Source of the DNA: Bimastos eiseni
Taxonomy: Eukaryota; Annelida; Clitellata; Crassiclitellata; Lumbricidae
Length of the DNA: 64,000 nt
Assembly: GCA_959347315.1 (NCBI GenBank)
Contig: OY365809.1
Coordinates: 44,380,471 to 44,444,470, forward strand
Direction: 5' to 3'
The position numbers were made by a program, and so were the translations under genes. Shown here one piece after another: positions 36,063 through 48,300 of this stretch. Numbering within the stretch: position 1 is the first letter of the stretch; each line of letters begins with the position of its first letter. The notes below the pieces were generated by a model. That model made no database searches. It saw only the letters and a list, made by a program, of their open reading frames with translations, and had not been told where the DNA came from.

Positions 36063-37573
36063 AACAGGGAATTCGTTAGGCCTATTGTCAATTGCTGCTG
36101 AGATTTGATCTTTGTGAGTTCACAAGTGACATCACAGTCGATCTGATCTGAACCCGTTTGGCATGGGACGATCTTTGAGTAGATTGCGGCGCAAAGGGGT
36201 GACTATCCCATTGCTATGTGCCAACGCTGTCAGGCGTAACTTTGGGGAGGGGGTTAAGGCACGAAGGGTACTCGTGCCCCACTTCTGGACTAGAGATATA
36301 ACACTCTTCACGTTTCATACTCCAGATAAGAAAAACTTAGTAGACTTTTATACCCTCTTAGTTCCAGCCATTGAGTAGAAAATGCTAATCGCCTGCCTAC
36401 TTCTAACGGTGTTTCTTCAACTGTTGCTGTTGCTGTCAATTTGTGTGCCTGCTGATATGGAGGTAGTTAGACAGACAGTCAGGTAGACAGGCAGACAGAC
36501 GGACAAGCACGCAGGCAGGCAAAAGCCGACAAACATTCATCCCATAGTGAGTAGCTGTAGGCATAACAGTAGATTTCTATGCCCTTTGAATTCCATTCTT
36601 CGAGCTGAAAATTTATATTAATGTTGAATAAATAGTTGTTAAGCTCGTGTATTAGACGGTGAAGAATGGAAGCCTACTCCCCACTTTTCTACACATTTTA
36701 GACGAAACTCTGTTCTGGCCTTCAGAACTAAACAAAAAACGTGTCCTTATCTGAACCTACCCTCGAATAGATTTAGAATAGAATATAGAATGACTGTCTG
36801 ATTTGAATAGTCGCCTGGGATGCATAGCCTATTGTAAGAATATGGCAAGAGTATGAATTGAATGGATAATGTCTAGAATAGCTGACAACGATCTTGCTTT
36901 AAATAGCAGCGATTGAATGATCGACTATGTGGCATCATGAAATGGCGCTACAGAAGTTCATATGAGCAGGAGTATGAGCAGAAGCAGAAGGACAAGAACG
37001 AAATGTGTGAGGATAAGGAATCTGTTGGCCTATTAGAGGAATGGTTAACGTACTCGTCAAATATCCGTGTACATGTTCACCTCCTAAACGTAGATGTCAC
37101 CCCAACTTAAAGTTTGCTTCTATTTGAAAATATGATGTTTTAAACCTTGAAGTATTTTTCCCATTTTGCTGACATATTTATTCGTCAACTTTCCTTCATA
37201 ACTAAGAGTTAACGAATCAGCTTGTTATGTAAAGAAGATATTATCGCCCAAAAACCAGTGACACACCGACAGGAAGAAACACAGGGACTTGCCGAGTATT
37301 TTGCATATTGGTCCTTGGTTTGAGGACAAGGAGGAGGACTAAGAGGACGAGAAGGACGAAGAAAATTGCGTCGGTGGCTGTGCACTATAACTGTTGTTGT
37401 AGGCCAACTACATTCTTTGGTAGGCCCACTTGACAGTTTACATCACATAGGCTAGCTCAGAGTATATCTATAGAGTATATAGCTCTAAGTATATCTTTAA
37501 TGGGCGCTATATAAGTGTTCGACTACATTACATTTCATATTCGATTACATTATTAATTAACCATAGGATTTAC
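36063..37573. other. Intergenic, nothing recognised
   Basis: A short agacaggcagacagac tract lies at 36470-36520 and a gaggacgaggag purine tract at 37325-37365. 37498-37515 repeats the gggcgctatataagtg LINE-end motif. Confidence 0.4.
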
Positions 37574-37670
37574 CTCTTCCCCGAATCTTCGGTTCACTGT
37601 TGTCTTCGTCCTTCAAATCTTGATCGTTATATGCTGCAGGGTTCTCGCCGACAATGTATATATAGTCCTT
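37574..37670 (-). CDS. Candidate orphan exon, function unknown
   Basis: On the minus strand an acceptor ctactgcag (just above 37670) and a donor gtaaat (below 37574) bound a 97-base open stretch reading KDYIYIVGENPAAYNDQDLK, then DEDNSEPKIRGR, ending in phase 1. The composition looks like real acidic coding sequence, not repeat. Phase 1 is also the phase required by the second exons of both ENTPD genes, and this lies upstream of the first one on the same strand, so an alternative 5' exon is conceivable. It may equally belong to an unrelated or dead gene. No family is recognised. Confidence 0.3.
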
Positions 37671-38097
37671 CTGCAGTAGATCTAGTGTGTACCATGTGTG
37701 CTTATTATAAAGACTCCCATTTTTGTACAGAGAGCTTCAAGTGCATCGTAACAAAGAGACTGCTTGCATAACTGATCCACGCATTTTAAGACAGCTTCGA
37801 ATTGTCTGCAAATAAAAAGAGTCGTGGTGCGGCTTCCCCCAGTGCCCTTAATTCGGTAAAAACTTTCCACATGATAATGTACGTATCCCTCCTCCTGCGA
37901 CGACGCTTATTTTTGGGCCTCAGCTCAGACTCCGTCCAAGGCTATACTCCTATTGAGGGTCCGATATTTGTGAAAGAAGAAGCAGAGGTCTGTAAATGAG
38001 AATTTCTTGGAATCTGAAGTATTCTGCACTATACCAACGCCCTTGTGACATAAGCTGGGGGTTCGACCTCATGAACCCTACCCAGAATTCATTCATT

Positions 38098-38305
38098 CAG
38101 AGCATTTATATAGCGCCCTTCAAGAACCTACTAAGGAGCGCTACACGACGCCCGCTTCAGGAGCTGCTCTCCCCCTCCGACCACTCTGGCACCTGGATCT
38201 AAACATTCTCTGAACAACCCTTTGGGCAACCCCTCTGATTTATCGTTCCGCTCATGAATAGGCTAGTGCCCTTCGCTTGGTTTTCGAGTGGCGCTTTAGA
38301 AGTTT
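38098..38305 (-). repeat. Interspersed repeat B, most complete copy
   Basis: One end carries tttatatagcgcccttcaag, the other cgagtggcgctttagaag. The middle contains gggcaacccctctgatt and ttccgctcatgaataggc. Copies are scattered across the window. The end shared with the LINE-end family suggests a non-autonomous partner of that LINE. Confidence 0.55.
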
Positions 38306-39775
38306 GGATGACGATGACGCTGATGTATGTAGGTTGGGACACTTCAGAAAAAATCAATATACATCTGGCGTCATCTATTACGTTGTGATATTTACCAAAT
38401 GGCGATAATAAACTGATGTACGACAAGGTAGGCGTATACTCGTTAAAATCTACCTGAGATCTTTGAAGGCCTATAGGCCTATTTATGAGGCCGCAGCCGT
38501 GTAGGCCTACTTCTGGGCAAAATAGGGAGCGTGATGAATGAAACTGGCAGACTGTTTGATTCATGATTGGCCCATTTGACCTATTTAATTAATATTGTTT
38601 TTTGGCTCATGCCAAAGGCTAAGTGAATCGTGTCTAACGTACACACGCTGACGACGCCAGTTTATTTAAATAGAAGCAGTGTCCGATTTGCAGGAAGCGG
38701 TCAGAGCACCTTAGAGATGGAATGAGTAAAAGGACTCTAAGTTAATTATGAAGCAAGAGTAGTACGTAGTCAATGTACTGAATGTAGACGGTGTATGAAT
38801 ATACTCTATATGAGCTCTCTTCAATGGGGGAAGTCGCACCACCTCTTTTTATTTTTGCAAACATTTCGAAGCTGTCTTAAACTATAGGCTATTAATTAAA
38901 TAGTTCGCTTCTGAACGGTTTATTCTACTAGAGGCGCTTTATAAATGCTCAAATACAATACAATAAAATGAGTTCTCTGGGGGCGCAAATCGAACCAAAA
39001 TCTGGAGAATAAAAAATCGCCGTGTACAGGGTTTAAACTCTCGATCTCTCGATATGACAATCCGGAATGCTAACCGGAATGAAACAACAATAAGATTGCC
39101 AATCAATTTGCAATAAACAAATCAGAGTTTAATTTAATAACCGGAATAATTATCAATATTATTGTACAATTGAATAATAGGCCTAATTGTCAATATACAA
39201 GAACGAATAAAAACTACTCTAATAAATAAAAACTTGGGTCCATAAATGCATAAAATGTTTACTTTAAAATCCGCAGACGATTAATATTTATTTTCATGCT
39301 GAAATAATAAACATGGGCTACAAAACAATCAAACGCTTAGTAGAAAACGGTTAAAGTCCTATAATTCTATACAAACATCGATCATCATCCTCAGAAAAAT
39401 GTCTACCAGCAAAGATGTGCACTTCTATACTAAGTTTAAATCAGAAAACGTTTGCTAAAATAAGAGCAAAGAACTACGACACTTCCAAGTTTCTTGAACA
39501 TTGATTACAAATAAAGTTAAAATCCTACAATTCAATATAAACATCGTTATCTTCCACAGAATCTTCAAATCGAATGGTCAGAGATAATAAAGGACGGAGA
39601 CAACTGACAACAGTCGGAAGAACAGAAACTGTTGAACTTATGCATTCCGCAAGAACCAGGATTAGGCCTACTCGTTCTGGCAATCAGCAGTTTATGCTAA
39701 TCCCTGAAAAGCAAGCAAAGCAAGTTTCTGCAATTTGCAAGCGTCAAATACAGCGCTGTATAATGATTATATGAT
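38306..39775. other. Intergenic, nothing recognised
   Basis: 38815-38890 repeats sequence found reverse-complemented near 37790-37850 (gggggaagtcgcaccac and tttcgaagctgtcttaaa), a small unassigned duplication. The rest is AT-rich without motifs. Confidence 0.4.
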
Positions 39776-39779
39776 GATG

Positions 39780-40035
39780 ATGAGGCTGATGAGTTCTCTG
39801 CCAGAAGGCCAGGTCCGTTTGGCATCACGCCACGTATGAGGCGTATCACGTATGAGGTAAGTGAGATGGCTTCCCGTTTCCTTCATCACAGACAATTCTG
39901 GGTGAGCAACTTGCCCAAGGTCGCAACGCAGTGACTCGAGGTGGGTTCGATCCCCTGAACGCAAGGCACCGAACATCCCACTACGCCAGCGAGCCCCACA
40001 TAGCGCTCTATATAAATGCGAAACACAGTTACATT
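39780..40035 (-). repeat. tRNA-derived SINE (second type)
   Basis: On the minus strand gctcgctggcgtagtggga resembles an A box, and ggggatcgaacccacc a T-arm-like block, followed by a body with ccttgggcaagttgctcacc. This is the usual SINE layout; the cloverleaf does not close as a real tRNA. Confidence 0.5.
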
Positions 40036-41189
40036 ATTATAAGAGCCCACAACTATGGGCAGACCAGAATCTGAAAAAGAGGGGCCCACCAATCAGGGTC
40101 TGGTAAAACCCGAACCAATCCCATGGGGTTCACGGGAGTTACTTGAGGGAAGCCAGAAAATAATATGAAATTGTACCACCAGAGAAATGTAAAACGTTCA
40201 GAAGATAAAAGCTTTTAGGAACAACATTTTCATTGCAACACATGTAAATAGCACTTCGTTTCAGCTGCACGTGCAAAGACTACAGATGTAGGCCTAGTCA
40301 TCGCGATAGTGTCTCCTCCCGCACAAATTCTGCTACCATGGAAAATCTCCTACTCAAGAGTAAGAAAATCTCCCGTCAAACAACAAAAGCTTGTGCAAAA
40401 AAGTAATTCAGAGCTCGGTGCACAATCTTATATAAAAATGAAAAATATGGTATAAGCATCAACTCCATAACATGCACTCAAGAAAATAATTATTCAATCG
40501 TATTTTAAAATATTTTTAAATATATGGATCGTACTATTAAGACGACTTTCTCGAGCAGCAAAGTTCAAGACAGTAAATCAACTAAAAAAAATTAATAAAC
40601 TCGAGACAACTCAAGAGAACCTTTGAGCGTGGGATAGAGATCGCGTTCAGCTGACACAGCGTCGTCCAATTTCTATTTGCAAGATGGTTTCACGCTAGCT
40701 CTCACTCAGCAGGGTCTGTTTAAGAATCCTCGGCAAAAACTGGCTTCATGTCCAGGCACTTCAGAAAATTAAATGCTCTGGACGAGGTCTACGGGCGCTA
40801 TAATGTGTACATCTACATGATACAATTGAATCTCACTACGGTACATGGACTTTTACAAGCCAGCCGAAAGAGTCTTTCTCCTTTTGGTTCTCACCCCTTC
40901 TAGACAGATTCGTACGCACTTGCCATTCATCACGTTTTCCCGCTCTTGCCCTCAACTTGCAACCCTTTTGCATCATCCAGCCCAATCATTCTCGGACTTC
41001 CTTCTGTCTGTTCTCTCTCCATTCTTCCCTCAAAAGTAGTCCTTAAGAGGGAGTCTTCCCTCAAAACGTGGCCCAACTATTTTCGCTATCGGCTTCTAAT
41101 TGTTCCCATCACAGATCTTTTCACTAAAACATCGTATTGTTTCATACTTCCATTAATAATCGTTGGTGCAAAAGAGCCTCACAGCGCCG
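40036..41189. other. Intergenic, nothing firmly recognised
   Basis: 40540-40640 has a few gacagtaaa and cgagacaactc strings reminiscent of the hAT MITE ends but too short to call. 40860-41190 may be decayed LINE coding sequence leading into the 3' end that follows. Confidence 0.35.
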
Positions 41190-41400
41190 GGCGATCGCTG
41201 TGGCTGGCCCTTTGACCTGGAATGGGCTCCCAACGACTCTTCGTCGGACATAAATAGCTCCCTCTACCCTGTCCTTCTCTGGTCTTAAGACTGTGTTGTA
41301 CGACTGAGGTTAATGGGCCTCGAGCGCTCCTGAGTAGATGGTCTTGAACGGGCGCTACATAAAATTACAGTAATAATAATATTAATAATAACACAATCTA
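41190..41400 (+). mobile_element. LINE 3' end with AT-rich microsatellite tail
   Basis: Reads TWNGLPTTLRRT-like residues near 41215-41250 (WNxLP motif of non-LTR polyprotein ends), followed by cgagcgctcctgagtagatg and cgggcgctacataaaattac. The (aataat)n tail at 41370-41450 fits a LINE 3' terminus. Confidence 0.6.
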
Positions 41401-41699
41401 AATAATAATAATAATACAAATAGTAATAATACGAATAATAATAATTCCTGTCTACAAAGCAACCATTGCTTGCTTCAAAAAAGATTGAATTTGGCGATAT
41501 CTCAATGAAAAAAGCAGGAAATACCACAAGCCAACTATCAGCAGCAAAGCATTTCTGAACAACTTCCACATAATCTCCACTGAAAGATAACACCATGCTA
41601 AAAATATCACCATACTAAAAGATAGCACAACACTAAACAGTATAGAAACAAGCTGAAAGTTATCAATGCAATAAGCTTACATCAAGTAAAAAAATTTGC

Positions 41700-41900
41700 C
41701 AGCAAGTCTTTTACCATTTTATGCTCAGTCGAGACCCACAACGCCACAACTCTCTAAAATGCTATGGAATGACCTTCCTGTGATTACTCGTGCAGAAATC
41801 TATTCTGGTAGCACTACAGCCTCTGCTCGTTCTCTTAAGACTTCATTTTTCAAAAAGTTCAGCAATTCTTACAACCTTGTAGTTAGGCCAACGTGTGTGC
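41700..41900 (+). mobile_element. Second LINE C-terminal fragment
   Basis: MLWNDLPVITRAEIYSG, then SLKTSFFKKF, matches the LWNDLP...FK..L pattern of non-LTR ends. The following block ttcagcaattcttacaacct is repeated at 41992-42060 as an incomplete direct duplication. Confidence 0.5.
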
Positions 41901-42373
41901 GAAAGCCCACCAGTGTCGCATCTCCCAATAAAAAAAACAAAACCTGAGCAAAATCGAGTGGCTTCCAGCAATGGTTAAAACACGACTGGGAGTTCAGCAA
42001 TTCTTACAACCTTGTAGTTAGGCCTAACGTGTGCGCGAAAGCCCGCCAGCATCAACCCTCCCCATCTGCCCACCATTTAATCAACCATTTTTCTTCACGA
42101 TGCTAAAATTGGCATAACTTCTCCGAGGTGCCTTGCATGGCTGCCGACAATTAAATTCAACTCCTGTAATAACTTGTCATCATTCGTTCATACTGTACTT
42201 ACAATCATACTGCGCTTACATCATTTGAAATTGAAAGAAAATTATTATTATTATTCACATTCGATACTTATTCACTTATCTATAATGTAGGGAACGTAAA
42301 AACCTACGTTACACTTTAAAAGTTCTACATCCAATGACGTTACATAAACGACTTAATGTCGCACACCGATGGT

Positions 42374-45300
42374 TTAAGCGGTTTCTTCCATTGCAGGCAA
42401 AGACCGGTAGTCATGTCGATTGTAACGTCGAGCGTGAACCGTAAACGCAATTGTAAGAAGCAGAAAGAAGAAGAAGAGGACGATGAGGATGATGAAGACG
42501 GGCAGCGTGATCATCTCGACTTTAAGAGACGTTGGTATAATGTTTGTTGTGTTTATCATCATGCCAAGGATCCAGCCGAGCTCTGCTCCATTCACCTTCA
42601 ACGACAGAGGACACAATGAACAATAAAACGACAAGAGAGCATTGTTCTCACCTATCAAGACCAAACAAACGACAAGAACATGGGTGGGGCCGTAGAGCAG
42701 CATTTCCCAAACTGGGTTCCGCAGAACCCTGGTGTTCCGTGACGTGGAGTCAACGGTTCTGCGGAAAACTTTAAGTGTGAACAAATGGAGGATTTTACTT
42801 AACACCTGTGTGTAACTTTATATGAAAGAGAATTCATGTAATTATAAACGACATTTGTGCTATTATTAATATAATCTAGACCTAAACCCATAATTGTCTG
42901 CATTTGCAAGCGTTTGTACATGCCAAGAAATATGTTTAAATTTGGACAGCGTTCAATTGTTCCCATCACGGATCAAATGGAAATTATTGAGCACAAAAGT
43001 TTCAATGTCAATTGTAGTTATCAATATTATTAGTTACAGTTATTATTACTACTATTTTTATCACTAGATGCTTGCCAATCCAAGGATAGTAAATTTTAGT
43101 TCCTTTGCCCCTACTTATACTTCCCCTCCCCACGCCTCTCCCTGTCCTATCCCGTCCATTCCTGTCCCCACCCACCTATCTCCTTTCTCCTCTTCCCTTC
43201 CCCACAGCATTCCGTCTCCTACCTATTTCCCTCCATCTCCCACTCCCCTCTCAAATTCTGCATGTGCAATCCATAAAAAAAAAGTCGAGACACAGTTGTA
43301 AGCCCAGAATAGACTCACAGTGTCGTTGAATGCAATGGAACTCCAAGTGGAGTCGTTGAAGCCGTAGCCATCGACGAGAAGGTTGTAAATGAAGTGAGAG
43401 TTGAAACAGTAGCCGACCATATAGCGATCACTTGTCATACCAAGGATCTAGTTCATATCCACATACAACAAATGAGCATCTCAATACGTCTCTAAACATT
43501 AATGTAATGGAACATTTATATAGCGCCTCCTCAAGAAATCTATGGTGGTCAATATGATGTTGATCGTCATTTTGAACGAATAAGTTACAACAGTTGACAA
43601 AACAGTGCACAGTAAGCTGAAAAAGTCGTCAGTGGTTGGCCCATAATAAGGTCATCCAAAAACTTCTATGCAAGTGTGAATGTATATATATTGAGGTAAA
43701 CCATGGTAACGTGTTTTAAATCAACAATTCCACGAATATTATTGTGACGACCTATCTATTTGCCTGGAATCCTCACATCTTAATAACATTAAAAAGCTTT
43801 AACAGCAGTAAGCCTGTTGCATAAGACGTTTTAGACTTCATATGCTAGTACACAACAGCTTAATAATACTACTGTGAGTTTGTATCATGCCCTCCTTGTA
43901 ATCAGTGTAGTGGGAAAGTTAATCAGAGGTGCATCTACTTGAGTGTAAACACTGTAAAACTAATAATTCTCTGCTGAATGCAGAACAGATCACCTCATCA
44001 TGTGACTTGTTACAGTAGGTGTCCCTCGCAGTCTCATAGTCGGAAAGCGTGAAATCGGAAATTGACGTCAGGTTGAGAAATCTAACGGTGTAGTAGAAGC
44101 CAGAGAAGGCCTACAACAAATACAGGTCTATCATATGTTAAGGATCTCTAACAAGCAACTTGAAATTTCATTGGTTGATTGATCAACATGTGACACAATG
44201 CTGTGCTTAACTAACTACACACCGTGCTCACATTGTCCCATATGTCCATACAGCACCTATGCAAAGCCGTGCATTATTATCTGTCGTAGGCCCTATGGTT
44301 TGCAATGACCTTTGTCTGGAATTATACCTGTTTGTTAAATCATGCAGTGGCCTTTTCACTCCAGCTTTATTTGACAGTGACTTAACTGCTTTGGGTCGGA
44401 AGCATCACTGATGAATTTCTCCTTGAAGTGATGATGCCCTTTAAATATCTTGTTACATTTACAATAAAATAAAACAGATGTATAAAAAGAACATTGATTC
44501 GAATGGTCTGCTACTAACAAGGAAATCGTTGAAGAGTGGAGGCTGGTAGACTCCATCGAATGTGCAGGGAGGGTGAGTACAATGTGTCGATTTGTTGAAC
44601 AACCGCTGCGTCAGTTCTTGACAAAGCTTCGTGTCACTCGTTCCGGAGAAAGTAACATTAATGTTTCCCTGCAAAATCAGTTGATATTGATGCTCAATCA
44701 TTCAGCTATTGCAAACATTTGCAAGGCGCTTCCTCCCAATCCAGCCAAAAATAACAGACTTGAGATGACAGTATAATGTAGAAGAAAACCCTAAGCAGCA
44801 ATTAGGGATGAACCAAGTTTTAACTTCTTGCCGAGTCCGAGTATTGCGAGTTCAATTTTGCCAAGTCAGAGCATCGAATATCTAAAAAAGTCTCATAATC
44901 TTGGCAGTTTGCATAACATTTATGACTTGTTTGTTTTGTCTTAATTTACATTAGGAAGTTGTAACTAGTGAGCCCTAATAACAACAGTGTCTGGGTTTTA
45001 ATTAGGTCAATTGTTGCGTTGTAAATTAATAAATCCGATTTTCATTTCAAAACAGAAACTTGGAAAGATTACTATTTGGACCCATTGTTTCTCTCAGTCC
45101 GAGTAATGCCAAGTCCTACAAAACTCGGGCAGAGCAGAGTTGCGAACCGAGTTTCGGTTCATCCCTAGCAGTAATCGCAAAGTCCACTCCAGATGGAAAG
45201 ATCTGCTACAAAAAGAACGTGATGCTGCCTGTTCATGCATAGCGAATGAAAATGTTGTCCAATCACAAAAGAGAAGAGACAGCATCATACATACATGGTG

Positions 45301-48300
45301 GAACGGCAAAGCGCCCTCAGGCATACAGACATCGAGCCCACAACAGGCAACACTATATAAAAATATAGACCTTGTGGATAGTTTGCTGGAGAGACAATGG
45401 AGGACATCGCACATGTAACCATTGTTATTCAATCGAATCTAATCTCAAATCAAATCGGGGTAAGATTTCGAATTCAGATCGATTCAGTAAGTACCAGTTT
45501 GGTACTTATTTTGCATGCACTTGTATCACACAGGCGTATCACAGTGCCACAGTTGTCCGTAAATATCAATACAGGGTCAATGATTTTCTTAAAGTATAAA
45601 ACCAATTAAACTTAAAATTAAGTGAATCGACAGAATCAAGATAAGAGAAATAATTTTAAAAATTACAACCAAGGACTAATCATTTTTTAGCAATGACGTC
45701 ATCTTTTAATTGAATTGGAAATCGACTCAATTTTTAGTCAAAACAGATAATAATCACAGGTTTTGAAATGTCACATTTATGCATATAATAGTTATACTAT
45801 AACAGTAGTGTACTAAATATTGTTAAATATAAATAAAAATAATTTTCTTGTCATTATTTTATTCTATGTTAATCTATTTGTTTGTCACAAAAATAACGTC
45901 ACTGCTTCCTCTAATTAAATATATTACCACAGAACGTTTTTTTTCTGCTGGGGGTACGCACACAAATAATTTCTTAGTTTGGGGTACAACAAAAAAGAAG
46001 GTTGGAAACCACTGACTTACGGGCATCGGTTCGTCCTCAGCTAAAGTACACGGAACCCGGAAGATCTCATCGTATGTAATGTTGAACGAGTATCCCTTTG
46101 GTCGACACGGCTCTTCGACTGTCGTCATGTTGATTGCATGACTCTGAAAAATCATAGAGTAATGGATAAGACACTGGGGCACAGAGGTGAGGAACTAAGT
46201 TTGAGACCCGTACCCCCGTAAGGTTGACTAGTCCTTCTTTTGCCAAGCAGCGGCGTTTATTAAATTATAAATATAAGGTAATGGGAGCCTTGCATGGCTG
46301 CCAACAGTTATATTCGACTCCTGTCATAACCTATCATCATACGTTCACGCTGTACTCGTAATCAAACTGTCGTTTGTCAGTTTGAAATTCAATGTAAATA
46401 ATTATTAAACATTTGCTACACTGTCTTTCCACACAACATAGTCAAAAATGACTTTAAAAACAATTTCAGATTGTCCCAGGATATTTTTCCAGATCCACCA
46501 AACAAAAACGCTCTATATAAATACTTACACACAGGTAATCAAAGTTCTCAAATTTCTAAAGCAATTCTCAAAAGCTAAGCACAGGGCCCCAGCTTGTCCA
46601 CAAGCACTCCAGGCAAGATCTAAAGGTAGACAGACAGCTTACCTTGACAAGCCCAGCCAGGTGTCGCCTATAAGCCTCGTTGAGTCCGTAACACAGGTAG
46701 CTGTGGGTGTAGACGTTGTACGTGTAACCATAGAGTAGGAGGGTCGCGTTGTAGCCCTCTACAAAAGCACCGGGATTTTCCGGCAGGAAGGTTATCTGGG
46801 TCGAGGCACCTCCCATGTCAAGGGCGCCGACCGTAGGAACGACAGAGGCCGGTGTCGCAATTAAGTCTGCGAACCACCCCGTTGGTTTAATCTAGAAAAC
46901 AATGACCGACAACCCATATTCACGCCCTTCTCAAGGTTTTGCTATTAACCTTTGACCCTACTAATCGCCCCTGTTCAGCCAGAGTGAGATTTCTGAGGTG
47001 AAATTCCACTTCAATTGCTCAGAAAATAAACTTCCACCAAACTCTTCAAATCATCCTATACTGTTTCTACTTCCGTGCCATCACACGACCACCAACAGCG
47101 CCGACTACCAATGTGGCCCCACCCTGTCTCCAGTGCACTCCACAGCTTGACCACCACCAGATTCTGACCTGGTGGCTGTTGTAGACTTGTCCTGATACAG
47201 CGCCGGCAAATAAACTGGTCTCCAATACACCGATTCTGCATAACGCAGAGAAATTTAGAAGATTTACATTAAATCTAATTGGAAAGGCTTCTCCTTGAAT
47301 CTGTATCTTCTCCTGGCTATGGATTACGCAAGCACTTTCAACAAACACCCGTAAACTGGTCATTTCCGCAAAAGTTTGGCTCTGGCAGTTACCGTGGATA
47401 GGGGATAATATATAACCGCCCCTAATGAATGAAGATTTCAGTTTCTAAAACGAGACTCACCCCAAAAAAACCTGAAAGGTAGTTGGTGGTAATCCAGGAG
47501 AATGCGCCCTCTTCGCTGCCCTCAATTATTCGAATCTGCTGCTCAGGATTTGAGACAAGGAACGGATATGTGGCTATGGTGTCCCTCACAGATGACATGA
47601 TCGCCATGGTAGACGCGTTGTCGGAGAGTCTTCAAGATTAAACAGTTGTTCAAATTAATTAACTCTAATTTGTACTAAGACAAAACAAAATAGATATCTG
47701 GATATTGAACATCATGTATGGTCAATCTTTTAAGAACTGTTTTCAAGAATCATTATCAATAATAATAATAAATATTAATAAAAATAATAATAATAATAAA
47801 TTTAAAAATAATAATAATTAAAATAATAATAATTCTAATAATAATAATAATAGTAATCACGATAATAATAATAATCAAGATAATAATAATGATATGATAA
47901 ATAATAATAATTCAATATTTAATCCAATACTCAATTCGATATGTATTTATTGATACCAACAGAAGAACATTGTAAGATGCATACATTGATAATAATCAAC
48001 AGTAATGGAACAATAGGGAAGAGAAGGCCCTAAAGGCTACGGTGGCCCGGCTAATTGGGCTACCATTTTCTAGAATAGCAGTAAACAGTGGTGTAACAAG
48101 ACAATTCAGATTGAAAACCATAAATTTAACTAGTTAATTAGGAGACAATCAGTGCACATGTGTTAATCAAGCGAAATTGTTAACAGGTGATTTTTCACGT
48201 TTTTATTAAAATAACAAACACTATCTGAAACGCATAAAAAACATAATATATAGAAAAAAAATAATGATACTAATAATGAGTAGCGGCCATTGCAGATGTT

